Shown here piece by piece: positions 26,418 to 36,077 of a DNA stretch of 64,000 nt. Below the pieces are notes generated by a model that searched no databases, was not told where the DNA came from, and saw only the letters and a list, made by a program, of their open reading frames with translations. Location: NCBI GenBank assembly GCA_002729885.1, contig PBUB01000014.1, positions 207,081-271,080 on the forward strand, given 5' to 3'. Source of the DNA: Spirochaetaceae bacterium (GTDB taxonomy: Bacteria; Spirochaetota; Leptospiria; Leptospirales; Leptonemataceae). The translations under genes and the position numbers were made by a program. Every line of letters starts with the position of its first letter. Position 1 is the stretch's first letter.

Positions 26418-29400
26418 ATGAGCTTTATTTTGTTTTCCAGTAAGATCATACGAAATCTTGCATTCGCACTTCCGCTCATATCGCTGACGCTGGTTCACTG
26501 CTCCCTATTCTCGAAGAATCAGGATTCGAACAGGGAAACTCTCCTCGCATTTCTTGGCTTAACTCAATCCACCGACAATGGTTCCTTTTCTGTGGACGAA
26601 AAAGGAGGCACTTTCAGGAGCTCCGACGGCCTGTTCAAAGTCACTATCCCGGAGGGAGCCATGGATAGAGCCCAGACTTTCAGTATTAAGAGACATAATA
26701 CTTCGCTTGAAGCGTTTCCGTCGGGCTTACCAACCAGTTTTGCTTATGAGGTGGAACCATCTTACAGCTTCAAGAGACCTGTATTTATTGAGATTACTCT
26801 GGATACAGATGCCCTGGCTCACCTGGGGCTTTCGAGTGAGCATTCAACGGTTTATTCACATTCAGAGTCCGGGCTGCGCGAAGAAACCGATGACAGCTTT
26901 TCCACGGAGTCTAGACGGCTTCCTGGCTGGTCCGCCCTGAACACGGAGGTCATGGGCGATAAGGTGATAGCGACCACCATGACATTTTCAATTTTTGGTA
27001 ACGCTACTGCTTCGGGAAATAATGAAGCCCCTCAAATTGGAGCGGGTTACTATTACTTTAAGCCGGGTTGCTCGAGATTGCCCTATAGACTTCGCGCACT
27101 CGTCACAGATCCGGATAATGATTCCCTGGAGGTATATCTGGTGACTGGCGAAAGCGGTAAAGGGTCGGTGCTTGTGCCAATGACCAGACAATCCGGGGAT
27201 TGGTACGAAGCGAAATTGCCTTATGAAGTAATGGGAGCTGATGGACTCCAGATGCAGATCCTGGCCATCGATGCAAACGGAGCCAACGCCACATTACCCC
27301 AATCAGGTACCTTTGACTTTCCTGAGGATGGCACTCACCCCCTGGATCCCAATTACGATCCTGTAGATGGAAACACAGGTCTCAACTGTGCATGGGTCAA
27401 AGATAACCCAGATGGTAATCCCACAGATTCGGATGGCGATGGGATTCCAGACAGTCATGACAGTACACCCGGTGGAGCTTCCACACCGAATCTAACCGAG
27501 TATAGAATCATACCGAAAACCGTAACCATGGAACCTGGAGAATCGGTAACCTTTGGCACTCTGGCCCTGGACTCTGGCATTCCTCGCGTAGTCACACCAG
27601 GTTATGAGGCCTCCAATCAAATTGGGGAATTAGAAGGCAGCAAGTTCACAGCAGTGACCCCGGGCTCCGGTTCTGTAATCAGTACCGCGGGGCCTTACAC
27701 GAATACAGCCTCAATTATAGTACTGGATACAATAGCGCCCGGAGACATTACGGACTTAGCGGCCATTCCTGTAGACCACAATCGCATCGAACTGGTATGG
27801 ACAGCAACTGGGGACAATGGAGATCAGGGACAGGCTCAAAATTATGAAGTGCGCTACTCTACAGCACCTATTACCGATAATGCAAGCTGCGATACCGCAA
27901 CGGGTTTCTCCCATGCCCTAAATCCAAAAGCTGCGGGATTAAGCGAATCTCTTGTTATCACCGGCCTCTTACCCGAAACAGTTTATTCCTTTTGTATTCG
28001 TGCAATCGATGGAGAAGGTAACCGTTCCCAATGGATGGGCTCGGTATCTGCCCAGACATCCCCGGCTCCAGACTTAACAGCGCCAGCATCTATCGAAAGC
28101 CCCGCGGCCTTGGCCCTCAGCCCCTATGCAATCCGGCTGGATTGGATGGCAGTGGGGGACGACGGTCTCACTGGTGTTGCCAGTAGCTACGACATCCGTC
28201 GTTCCACTTCCTCCATTGATTCAGACAGTGAATGCGATTCTGCAACTTCCGTAACCAATTCCATGATGCCGCTAGCCCCCGGGGCGGCGGAATCCTTAAC
28301 TGTAACGAACCTCTCGGACGATACGACGTATTACTTCTGCATAAGAGCCGTAGATGAGTCTGGCAACAAATCCCCATGGAATAGAACCCTTTCTGCCAGG
28401 ACACTAGATGCGAATGATGCTCCATTGGTGGACGCAGGTCCGGGAAGTATTGTCGGTCCTGGACACAGTGCTCAACTTCAGGGTGAGCTGACAGATCCGG
28501 ATGAAGTGGCATGTAGCGCCAATGCTGCGAATTACGTTGTGGGCTGGTCATTCGTTTCAGTACCATTGAATTCTGAATTGATCAATAGTGACATTCAGAA
28601 CCGGACTACCCTCAATGCTCATTTTTATCCGGATGTTTCCGGGGATTATGTTCTGGAACTGGAAGTTACCGATGATCCGGGCAGCTGCCTGGGAAATCCT
28701 CGGTCCGATTCAGATACAGTGACGATTACGGTAAATTGGGACGGATTGTCTTTTGGAACACCTGTAGCGGGAACCACGGATAGCCATCAATTCGGTCGCT
28801 TTTTCTGGGAAGCCGATGCTACAGATGGAATCTATCTGTTATGGAATTTAAGCAATGCCAATTCAGCTGCCATGGGCCGGTATGATTCCGAAACGGGTTG
28901 GACTGCTGGCGACTCTTTGAGCTTCGGGCTGAACTACACGGCCGATTTAACTATCGCAGGATCCCAGAACCTGATCCTGGCCATTTCCGAGGAGGTAAAC
29001 AATGTATTTTCGCTAAAAACGATTCAGCATATTCCGGGATCAGGCTGGCAAACAACTGTTGAACATGCCATAGATTCTGGAAGCCAGATCAGAAGTCTTT
29101 CCGTGCTGGGATTCGAAAGCGGAAAAATCAGATTGTTTTATGTTGAGGCACCTGCAGACGCGCAGGAGCCGCAGCAATTGAAGGAAATTATCTATCAACC
29201 CGGTATTGGCTGGTCCAGTCCCAATGTCCTGGATAGCACAGATACTTACATGGTAATCATGGCCGCTGACCGGGACTCTGCATCCGGTGATGCGGTACTG
29301 GTCTATTATTCTGGCAACACAGATCTGACTGCGAAAAGGCTGGTCGACGATTCCTGGCTGCCCTCAGAAAGTATTGGAACATGGACCGGTGCCCTGCACG

Positions 29401-29996
29401 CAGTTGAGGTGAGGATTGACTCTGGCTCCAATATCGCTGCGATCTGGACGTACACCACAGGGGAATACCCAGAATGGGAGAGCACAGTCCGCTTCTCTTA
29501 CTTCAACAGGAGCCTCAACGACTGGACCAACGATATCCTGTTAGACGAAACCGGCACTGCCCACGGCCGGCACTATCTTTCGCTATCTATTGCAGACGGT
29601 GTGGCCTTTGGGTCCTGGCAGAAACTGGGCACCAACGGAGCTCCCAATTACTGTGACTTTGCCAGAGTTTCGCTTCTCAATGGTGTAGAGACCATTGAGC
29701 ATATACCCCTGTGCCGGGAGGCCTGCGTCGGATCGGCCCCCGGAGGATTCGGAGTGGTTGCGTATACGTTGCAGGTTGCTCCCTCCTATAATAAGGACTT
29801 CCGGGTAAAACGTTTTTCAACAACCACAGGATGGGGTTCGGCTATCGAAGATTTTGATCAGAGTACAAATTCTGATGTTTCGCTTCAGACCTGCACTGAG
29901 CTTCCCAATGACTCTGCTGGCCGAATATTGGTGCCCTGGAGTCTCAATAATTTTAGCGGTGGTGATACTGAATTATGGATGCGTTATCTGGAATAG
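26418..29996 (+). CDS. Large FN3-repeat surface lipoprotein
   Basis: A 1192-residue exported protein. A long signal region ends in a relaxed lipobox LVHC (Cys28). Then come a ZU5-like segment (GGTFRSSDGLFKVTIPEGAM, about 53-72), a calcium-type DSDGDGIPDSHDS loop (about 336-348), two fibronectin type III repeats (about 437-545 and 551-660, both with the TVYSFCIRAIDG/TYYFCIRAVDE strand), a PKD/REJ-like domain (about 670-775, DAGPG start and YVLELEVTDDPG) and a C-terminal 400-residue beta-rich region that looks like a propeller built of WNxS/WT repeats. Probably a surface or periplasmic adhesion or polymer-binding protein. Start ATG 26418 has no strong Shine-Dalgarno sequence. Confidence 0.82.
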   Translation: MSFILFSSKIIRNLAFALPLISLTLVHCSLFSKNQDSNRETLLAFLGLTQSTDNGSFSVDEKGGTFRSSDGLFKVTIPEGAMDRAQTFSIKRHNTSLEAFPSGLPTSFAYEVEPSYSFKRPVFIEITLDTDALAHLGLSSEHSTVYSHSESGLREETDDSFSTESRRLPGWSALNTEVMGDKVIATTMTFSIFGNATASGNNEAPQIGAGYYYFKPGCSRLPYRLRALVTDPDNDSLEVYLVTGESGKGSVLVPMTRQSGDWYEAKLPYEVMGADGLQMQILAIDANGANATLPQSGTFDFPEDGTHPLDPNYDPVDGNTGLNCAWVKDNPDGNPTDSDGDGIPDSHDSTPGGASTPNLTEYRIIPKTVTMEPGESVTFGTLALDSGIPRVVTPGYEASNQIGELEGSKFTAVTPGSGSVISTAGPYTNTASIIVLDTIAPGDITDLAAIPVDHNRIELVWTATGDNGDQGQAQNYEVRYSTAPITDNASCDTATGFSHALNPKAAGLSESLVITGLLPETVYSFCIRAIDGEGNRSQWMGSVSAQTSPAPDLTAPASIESPAALALSPYAIRLDWMAVGDDGLTGVASSYDIRRSTSSIDSDSECDSATSVTNSMMPLAPGAAESLTVTNLSDDTTYYFCIRAVDESGNKSPWNRTLSARTLDANDAPLVDAGPGSIVGPGHSAQLQGELTDPDEVACSANAANYVVGWSFVSVPLNSELINSDIQNRTTLNAHFYPDVSGDYVLELEVTDDPGSCLGNPRSDSDTVTITVNWDGLSFGTPVAGTTDSHQFGRFFWEADATDGIYLLWNLSNANSAAMGRYDSETGWTAGDSLSFGLNYTADLTIAGSQNLILAISEEVNNVFSLKTIQHIPGSGWQTTVEHAIDSGSQIRSLSVLGFESGKIRLFYVEAPADAQEPQQLKEIIYQPGIGWSSPNVLDSTDTYMVIMAADRDSASGDAVLVYYSGNTDLTAKRLVDDSWLPSESIGTWTGALHAVEVRIDSGSNIAAIWTYTTGEYPEWESTVRFSYFNRSLNDWTNDILLDETGTAHGRHYLSLSIADGVAFGSWQKLGTNGAPNYCDFARVSLLNGVETIEHIPLCREACVGSAPGGFGVVAYTLQVAPSYNKDFRVKRFSTTTGWGSAIEDFDQSTNSDVSLQTCTELPNDSAGRILVPWSLNNFSGGDTELWMRYLE

Positions 29997-30074
29997 GTGC
30001 CAGTGATACGGATCGACAAATGGTATTGTGTCTATGGTAACTTCGGCTACTTGAGCCCGTATCCGTTAAGGTCT

Positions 30075-30098
30075 ATTGTCCTGAACGTTCAGGACAAT
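30075..30098. other. Perfect 24-bp palindrome between convergent genes
   Basis: ATTGTCCTGAAC followed by its exact reverse complement. As RNA it can fold into a stem of about ten base pairs with a four-base loop. It lies 79 bases after the FN3 lipoprotein gene and 62 bases beyond the end of the opposing small lipoprotein gene. No T-run is present, so it could be a two-way transcription barrier or a protein-binding site. Confidence 0.5.
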
Positions 30099-30160
30099 TA
30101 CTCTGAACTCCGGAGCAACAGCTCATACCATATGCTCAATACAAAACTGAATGCCATAGT

Positions 30161-30448
30161 CTACAGAAAACCTGGCATTTTCGGCGCTTCCTCCAGGCAA
30201 TCTTCATAATCTTCCACCAGCAGAAAAAAGGAGTAATTCGTTTCAATCCGAGCGGAGTTTCGCTGCGAACCTGCTAAATCGGGATTGGTCCGGATGTCTT
30301 CATATCGAAGGAAGAGGAAGCCGGTATAGAGAGTCAGTAACTCTTCGCAATCCTCACGAGTTCTGGTTTCTGTATTGCATGAAATCCCGGGCAGCAGAAC
30401 CAGCAAGCTAAATGAAATCATGATGAGGATCCTTTTCCCAATTAGCAT
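30161..30448 (-). CDS. Small lipoprotein
   Basis: About 95 residues from the ATG at 30448 (MLIGKRILIMISFSLLVLLPGISC), chosen because GGGAGG lies six bases upstream; the frame remains open to 30550 but that part looks non-coding. The signal sequence ends in a lipobox PGISC (Cys24). The mature part is acidic with two Cys (REDCEELL, YEDCLEEA) that could form a helix-pair disulphide. No family recognised. Confidence 0.65.
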   Translation of the reverse strand: MLIGKRILIMISFSLLVLLPGISCNTETRTREDCEELLTLYTGFLFLRYEDIRTNPDLAGSQRNSARIETNYSFFLLVEDYEDCLEEAPKMPGFL

Positions 30449-30704
30449 CCGGTGCCTCCCAGGGCCTTTGCGAGCATGGGGAGCATCGTATGTTTTGAAA
30501 GTTTTTTGTTCAATTGCTTTTATCAATAGATTATTCAGACCGTTACGCACGAACAGCCTGGTATTTCTGATGCACTGCCTACGCGGAAGGAGTTCTTTTC
30601 TATTGGACTTTTCACTGGATTATTCAAGAAGCTGAGTGCAGACTGGTCAGGGAAACAGTTGAGGGAAGGCACCACACAGAAAGTTCTTTCGAAGAGGTAG
30701 AACT

Positions 30705-31574
30705 ATGAACATCGCAGAATGGGAAAAAGCCGGGCAATATGTTGAGGTTGCAGGTCACCGAGTCTTTGTCATGGACACGGGGGCGAATGAACCCAGAGAA
30801 ACGATCGTCATCCTTCATGGATACCCTACTTCATCCTATGACTACAAGGATGTTCTGCCTCGACTTTCACCTGAGTATCGAGTTATTATCCACGATCACC
30901 TGGGATTCGGCCTGTCCCAGAAACCGGATGATTACTCCTACTCCCTCTTTGAGCAGGCCGATCATGCTTTACTGGTGTGGCGTGTCCAGGGAGTGGAAAA
31001 GGCTCACCTGGTAGCCCATGATTATGGCACAAGCGTTGCTACTGAACTTGTGGCCCGTAGAAATATGGGATTCGAGCCTGTAAAGCTGCAATCTCTTACA
31101 CTGTGCAATGGGTCGGTGCACATAGAACTGGCCAGGCTTCGTATCATTCAAAAGCTTCTACGCAATCAGACAGTTGGGCCTCTGGTAGCCAGATTCAGTA
31201 GCAAACGAATCTTTCGCAGGAATATGCGGAAACTCTGGCATGATCCATCATTACTTCCAGAGGAGGAAATCACTACGATGTGGGAACTTCTGACTATGAA
31301 TGAGGGAAAAAAGGCACTGCCCCGCATCACTCAGTATCTGCGAGAACGGGAAAGGTTCTGGCATCGCTGGGTGGGCGCTCTGAGGGAAACGGATCTCAAG
31401 TCGAATATCCTCTGGGGTAATGAAGATCCGATTACAGGAGGCAATATTGCACGGGTCCATCATGAGGAAATGCCTGGAAGCAAATTACATATCCTGAAAG
31501 ATCTGGGACATTATCCCATGATCGAAGATCCTGAACGCTGGGCAGATGCTCTTAAAGAAGGTTTGAGTGATTGA
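30705..31574 (+). CDS. Alpha/beta hydrolase, epoxide hydrolase/dehalogenase type
   Basis: A 289-residue cytoplasmic enzyme. The oxyanion motif is HGYPTSSYDY and the nucleophile elbow reads AHDYGTS, with Asp replacing Ser, as in epoxide hydrolases and haloalkane dehalogenases. The base His is in DLGHYPMIEDPERWA, and an acidic residue follows strand 7 (LWGNEDPI). A helical cap (about 140-220) rich in Arg separates the halves. The reaction is hydrolysis through a covalent ester on Asp; the substrate could be an epoxide, haloalkane or similar lipid-derived compound. The start ATG follows GAGG eight bases away. Closest annotated relatives are often mesoderm-specific-transcript (MEST)-like hydrolases. 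Confidence 0.85.
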   Translation: MNIAEWEKAGQYVEVAGHRVFVMDTGANEPRETIVILHGYPTSSYDYKDVLPRLSPEYRVIIHDHLGFGLSQKPDDYSYSLFEQADHALLVWRVQGVEKAHLVAHDYGTSVATELVARRNMGFEPVKLQSLTLCNGSVHIELARLRIIQKLLRNQTVGPLVARFSSKRIFRRNMRKLWHDPSLLPEEEITTMWELLTMNEGKKALPRITQYLRERERFWHRWVGALRETDLKSNILWGNEDPITGGNIARVHHEEMPGSKLHILKDLGHYPMIEDPERWADALKEGLSD

Positions 31575-31668
31575 GGGGTTGTAGGCCAGACTTTTTCTGT
31601 GACCCGTCGAAAGTTGAATGGTTGCCTGAAGCAGCTGGCGTGGAAAAAAGCACTAACTCCCTGAAACA

Positions 31669-34071
31669 ATGTTTGAACTGCTCCCAAATTATTTTTTTGT
31701 AAGCACCCTTATTGTGGCGCTGTTTTTAGCCCACCTGACTGTATATATGCTTCGAATTCCAGAACGGAGTAGTGCAGGCCTGCATTTTGGAATGGCTCTA
31801 CTGTGGACCACGATCCTTAGCGTGAGCTACGGTATTTCTGCAGGATTTTACGCCCCCCCGATGATGCTTCCACGCTGGCTTTCCATAATGGCCGCTCCAC
31901 TGTCTCTTTTACATGGAATCGCATTCTATTTTCACTTCCCCATGCCGCTGTACCGAACCTGGGTTCGCAGATTTCTCATCGCAGGGTACATACTGGTCCT
32001 TCTGGCTTCCATAGCGGTTGCTCTGGCAATGCTGAAATCCGGGAGCCGATTCGTTTTCAATGCCCATTTCTGGGACTCCAGAACGCCAGTGGCCCAGCGC
32101 TGGTTTTCCTACCTGACTCTGTCTTTTATATTTCTGTTGGTTCTTGCAGGAATCTGGCGCAGTGTAATGGAAACAGGAAGATCCAGGATATTGCTCTCAG
32201 TAATGACCCTGGGCTTCGCCACAGTAACTGTGGTGCCGGGAACCCTTCATGTTTTAAATCTGAATGGAGTGATCGAACGAAGCACATATTTGACCGCATA
32301 TTCTTTTCTATATCTCATTGGCTTCTTCATCTCTGTTGTGGCCTATATCAACCTTTCCCGAGATCGAAGTACCATCCAGATGCGAATCGTCACAGTGACT
32401 CTGGTCACCATCCTGAGTTTGCTTCAGACTGTTTCGTATTTCTGGCTGGAGCAACGAGAACAGATCTACAACCTTGCTGCGCAGAATGGAGTTCTTGAGC
32501 CCGAATATGAACTTCCAACGACACAATCCGCCGAAGTTTCCCCGGGTTCGGTACAGAGAAGCTACGCTACTCGAAGGGATCCTGCCGGAAAGGACCACCA
32601 CTATGTGACTTTCATTCAAATGATAGATGGCTCTGCGATAGAGCGAGGCTTTGATTATTTACAGTATCGTCGGTTTATTGCGGATAGCGGATTCGTCCTG
32701 CTGGCCATCACGCTGGTTTCCTATTTATTCGTTTTAATTGGATTTCGCTATTTCTTTCAGGGAGCCCTGCTGCAGCCTATCGCGAACATTACTAATGCCC
32801 TGAAGGCAATGCGAAAGCACGAATATGCCACCAGGGTACCAGTGCAGACTCTGGATGAAATAGGGTTTATTGCCCATTACTTTAACCGCATGGCGCGGTC
32901 CATCCAGGCCAGTCGCCGACGATTGGCTCGGTACTCGGATTCCCTGGAAGAAAAGATCCAGGAGCGTACCCATGAACTGGAAACAACCCTGGCAGAATAT
33001 CAGGCCTTGCATGAAACGAAGCAAGAATTGCAGCAATATGCCACCAGCCTGGAAAAGCAAATTGGTGACCGGGATGATTCCATAGGCGAACGCCATGAAC
33101 TGCAACTTACCGGGGGCTCTAAACTAATCTACGGTAGCCGATCCATGCAGGCTATTGTAGAGCGAGTGGAGAATATCGCTCACCGGGAGGAGCCTGTCTT
33201 GATTACAGGCGAAACGGGGACTGGAAAGGAGCTCATTGCGTCTCTAATTCATAAGCTGGGAAGACATGACCATCCCTTTGTTCCTGTAAACTGCGCCGCC
33301 ATTCCTGCCAGCCTCTGGGAGAGCCAGATTTTTGGACACACCAGAGGGGCTTTTACCGATGCGAAATCAGATCAACCAGGAGTGATCGCAGAGGCAGGAG
33401 AAGGAACTCTGTTTTTCGATGAAATCGGCGAAATGCCACTGGAAATTCAGCCCAAGATACTTCGCTTCATTCAGGAAAGAAAATACAAGCCCATCGGAGG
33501 CAGGAACGAATTGCCTGTGCGATGTCGATTGCTATTCGCCACGCATCGAAATCTTTCGGAAATGGTAGAGTCCGGGAGTTTTAGAGAAGATCTGTTTTAT
33601 CGGGTCAACGTATTTGAAGTGCGGATTCCCCCGTTGCGAGAACGGAGATCCGATATTCGCTTCCTGATAGAAGATATGCTTTCCAATTTTCAGTCCAACA
33701 ATCGCACAGTGGTAGAATCAATCGATCCAGAAGTATTGGCTACGTTGCTTGCTGCTCCGTGGCGCGGAAATGCCCGTGAGCTCGAAAACTTCATGATTCG
33801 TATTCTAGCAGAGTCCAGAAAAGATGTCATCACTCAGGAAGATCTTCCCACAGACTTTCAGAGTAATCTGGAACCGCACCATGAACCATTGGCACAGGAA
33901 GATGAAGACACGGTGATGGACTATGATGTTGCGGTAACCGAATTCAGCAGAAGAATCATTACCCGGGCATTGAATCAATGCTCGGGTAACAAATCCGAAG
34001 CGGCTCGCCTTCTGGGAATATCCAGAGGGAAATTGCAGTCCCAGATGCGAACCCTGAAAATGGACGATTAG
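31669..34071 (+). CDS. Membrane HAMP-AAA+ sigma54-type activator
   Basis: An 800-residue regulator. About six membrane helices occupy residues 10-230. Another helix begins near 240, a periplasmic stretch of about 80 residues follows, and a last helix at about 340-360 leads into a HAMP domain (about 362-414, with LDEIGFIAHYFNRMA) and a coiled coil. The AAA+ domain starts near 486: Walker A GETGTGKE, the sigma54-contact loop GAFTDA instead of the common GAFTGA, Walker B FFDEIGE and the arginine-finger region FREDLFYRVNVFEV. A Fis-type helix-turn-helix closes the protein (ALNQCSGNKSEAARLLGISRGKLQSQM). No receiver domain, so sensing appears direct through the membrane. The alpha/beta hydrolase gene lies just upstream. 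Confidence 0.88.
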   Translation: MFELLPNYFFVSTLIVALFLAHLTVYMLRIPERSSAGLHFGMALLWTTILSVSYGISAGFYAPPMMLPRWLSIMAAPLSLLHGIAFYFHFPMPLYRTWVRRFLIAGYILVLLASIAVALAMLKSGSRFVFNAHFWDSRTPVAQRWFSYLTLSFIFLLVLAGIWRSVMETGRSRILLSVMTLGFATVTVVPGTLHVLNLNGVIERSTYLTAYSFLYLIGFFISVVAYINLSRDRSTIQMRIVTVTLVTILSLLQTVSYFWLEQREQIYNLAAQNGVLEPEYELPTTQSAEVSPGSVQRSYATRRDPAGKDHHYVTFIQMIDGSAIERGFDYLQYRRFIADSGFVLLAITLVSYLFVLIGFRYFFQGALLQPIANITNALKAMRKHEYATRVPVQTLDEIGFIAHYFNRMARSIQASRRRLARYSDSLEEKIQERTHELETTLAEYQALHETKQELQQYATSLEKQIGDRDDSIGERHELQLTGGSKLIYGSRSMQAIVERVENIAHREEPVLITGETGTGKELIASLIHKLGRHDHPFVPVNCAAIPASLWESQIFGHTRGAFTDAKSDQPGVIAEAGEGTLFFDEIGEMPLEIQPKILRFIQERKYKPIGGRNELPVRCRLLFATHRNLSEMVESGSFREDLFYRVNVFEVRIPPLRERRSDIRFLIEDMLSNFQSNNRTVVESIDPEVLATLLAAPWRGNARELENFMIRILAESRKDVITQEDLPTDFQSNLEPHHEPLAQEDEDTVMDYDVAVTEFSRRIITRALNQCSGNKSEAARLLGISRGKLQSQMRTLKMDD

Positions 34072-34098
34072 GTCAAAACACAGTCTCTGGATGTAAAA

Positions 34099-35412
34099 TT
34101 ACGAACGACCTTCTCGCATGGCACGGGCATCCGATACAAAATACCTCATTGCAAGAAACATGAAAAGAGCAGTTGCCAGAACCGTTATGGGCACCGTGAA
34201 AAGTGCATCATGGAGGCCAATGCCTCGTGAGAATTCCATAGAACCGGTGCTGCCGGGCCCTTCAAAATGTTTCAGTGCGATGGTATCCGATATCCAGCCA
34301 ACAATGACAGGTCCCACAGCGGCACCCAGCAAATACATGGCAGCGAAATAAAGGGCCATCGCAGAAGCACGCAATCTGGGGACGATTACATCCTGAACTG
34401 CTGGATACACAGTGGTATAGTAATTATAACACAGGAACCATCCAGCGCTGTACAATCCAATAAACAGTGCGCCCTGAGTAGCATCCAGTCTGAGTGCCAG
34501 TAAAACCAGAACCGAACCTACAAGGAGCGAAATCGTTCCAAAAGCAAGTCGGCCATTGGGAAATTTTTCATGGAGTCGATCTGCGACCCAGCCGCCAAGA
34601 GTAAGAGCCAATAATCCGGTGATCCCCACTATGACTCCCGTAGCCAGAGCAGCATCCAGGAGCTCAAAATGGAAGAATCGCTGCATCATGGGAACCATAA
34701 AGGCATTGGTGGCGTAAGCGGCGAAATTAAAAGTAAGGCCAGAAAGGATAATCCACCACATCGTTTTAACTTTCATTATTCTTCTGAACGGCTTATCTAC
34801 ACCTTCGGAATGGGCAACGGTGTCCATACCTCCTCGCTCCGGCTCGCGAATAAAGAAGAATATGATGGCCAGAATGAGACCTGGTATAGCAGCAACGTAA
34901 AAAGCCGCTCGCCAGCTTTCAAAGGCCTCTATTATGAAACCTACACTGAAAAAGGCCAGCATCAGCCCCAGCGGTAGCCCCAGCATAAAAATCCCTATAG
35001 CACGGGCTCGCTTCTCCGATTTGAACATATCCCCGATCATTGAATTCGCCGCCGGCGCATAGCTGGCTTCGCCGATCCCCACTCCTGCGCGAATTAATAG
35101 AAAGGACATGTAATTCCACGCAATTCCATTGAGCGCAGTAAAAGCGCTCCATACACCCAGGCCCCAGCCAATGATCTTCTTTCGGGAAAGTCGATCCGCA
35201 AGGCGACCCAGTGGTATACCTGCGATGGCGTAGACTATTGTAAAAACTGCACTGATCACTCCAAGTTGAGTATCTGTTAAGCTCCACTCTTTTCGAACCG
35301 GCTCCACAATTATGGCAGGTATGGTTCGGTCAAAGAAGTTAAACAGATTCGCCAGGAACAGAAGGAATAAAACTCCCCATGCTCCTCTTTTGTTTATTTT
35401 TTCAGTCTCCAT
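34099..35412 (-). CDS. MFS transporter, spinster-like
   Basis: About 437 residues with twelve hydrophobic helices. The family loop between helices 2 and 3 reads GRLADRLSRKKIIGWG, and NLFNFFDRTIPAIIVEPVRKEWSLTDTQLGVISAVFTIVYA at the N-terminus, followed by GVGIGEASYAPAANSMIGDMF, are hallmarks of the spinster/GlpT-like MFS group found with catabolic genes. The ATG at 35412 (METEKINKRG) follows AGGAG by seven bases; a GTG at 35442 is the less likely alternative. Spinster-like carriers transport lysolipids, sphingoid lipids or organic acids. The gene ends just after, and convergent with, the AAA+ activator gene (27 bp apart). Confidence 0.88.
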   Translation of the reverse strand: METEKINKRGAWGVLFLLFLANLFNFFDRTIPAIIVEPVRKEWSLTDTQLGVISAVFTIVYAIAGIPLGRLADRLSRKKIIGWGLGVWSAFTALNGIAWNYMSFLLIRAGVGIGEASYAPAANSMIGDMFKSEKRARAIGIFMLGLPLGLMLAFFSVGFIIEAFESWRAAFYVAAIPGLILAIIFFFIREPERGGMDTVAHSEGVDKPFRRIMKVKTMWWIILSGLTFNFAAYATNAFMVPMMQRFFHFELLDAALATGVIVGITGLLALTLGGWVADRLHEKFPNGRLAFGTISLLVGSVLVLLALRLDATQGALFIGLYSAGWFLCYNYYTTVYPAVQDVIVPRLRASAMALYFAAMYLLGAAVGPVIVGWISDTIALKHFEGPGSTGSMEFSRGIGLHDALFTVPITVLATALFMFLAMRYFVSDARAMREGRS

Positions 35413-36077
35413 TTTTTCTCCTGATTGATTTCCCGTGCTCACTGCTAGCCCATCTGCGCATGGATGCCCATCGAATCCCAGTGTGCAAATTCCGATGAGC
35501 GCATTCCAATGAGACCCTGTGTCCCTGGCAGCATAGCCGCATTATGATTCTCTGTTCCCGGAACCGAATTTATGCAATCCCTCGGACAGAACGGATACAT
35601 CAATAGGCCATAAGTTTGCAATTCATGTGCCAGGGACAAAGAGTAAGCATTTATTCCTGCCGACTCCTTGTGCGACGCCAGCTTCCGATGGAAGTGAAAG
35701 CCAAATCCGCTCCAGGTTCCCGCATACTGCATAACTCATTCTCATTTGCCTGATAGTGGCCCTGTATTGCCTCGAATCCTTGGTCGCTATTGTTCAACGG
35801 CATGGGGCCCTGAACAAGAGCAAGCCACGGAAAAGCGCATCTGGGTGCGGAAATACTTCCAGTCCTTTCCCGAAGCCATTTAATCCTTTTGAATTCTCTC
35901 ACCAGGAACAGGTGATTCGGTAGCGTTGCTTCGATCGAAGCAGGTGATTCGATCGAAGCAGAAAATCACGTTAAAACGGCCGGCACGCCGCGACCAGGGG
36001 ACATTCTCAGTGGTACGTCGATTGCACTAGGCTGGACACCGACTTCGGCCGGTTACTAAAACAAAGAGGATAAATTC
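35413..36077. other. Intergenic region with repeated TTCGATCGAA palindromes
   Basis: About 660 bases upstream of the second lipase. Two overlapping minus-strand frames (35445-35732 and 35651-35902) have no recognisable pattern and are probably chance. At 35927-35942 there is a perfect palindrome TGCTTCGATCGAAGCA. A second copy of TTCGATCGAAGCAG follows 18 bases later (35948-35961), and CAGGTGATTCG occurs at 35909 and again at 35941. These sit about 120-170 bases before the lipase start and could be regulatory. Confidence 0.45.

Noticed and set aside
26988..28566. Minus-strand frames inside the FN3 lipoprotein gene
   Set aside because: Shadows of a long, domain-rich plus-strand gene; no start signals or family patterns.
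35445..35902. Two overlapping minus-strand frames upstream of the second lipase
   Set aside because: Rich in Ser, Cys, His and Arg with no repeated or domain pattern; considered as a decayed gene but no homology could be recognised.
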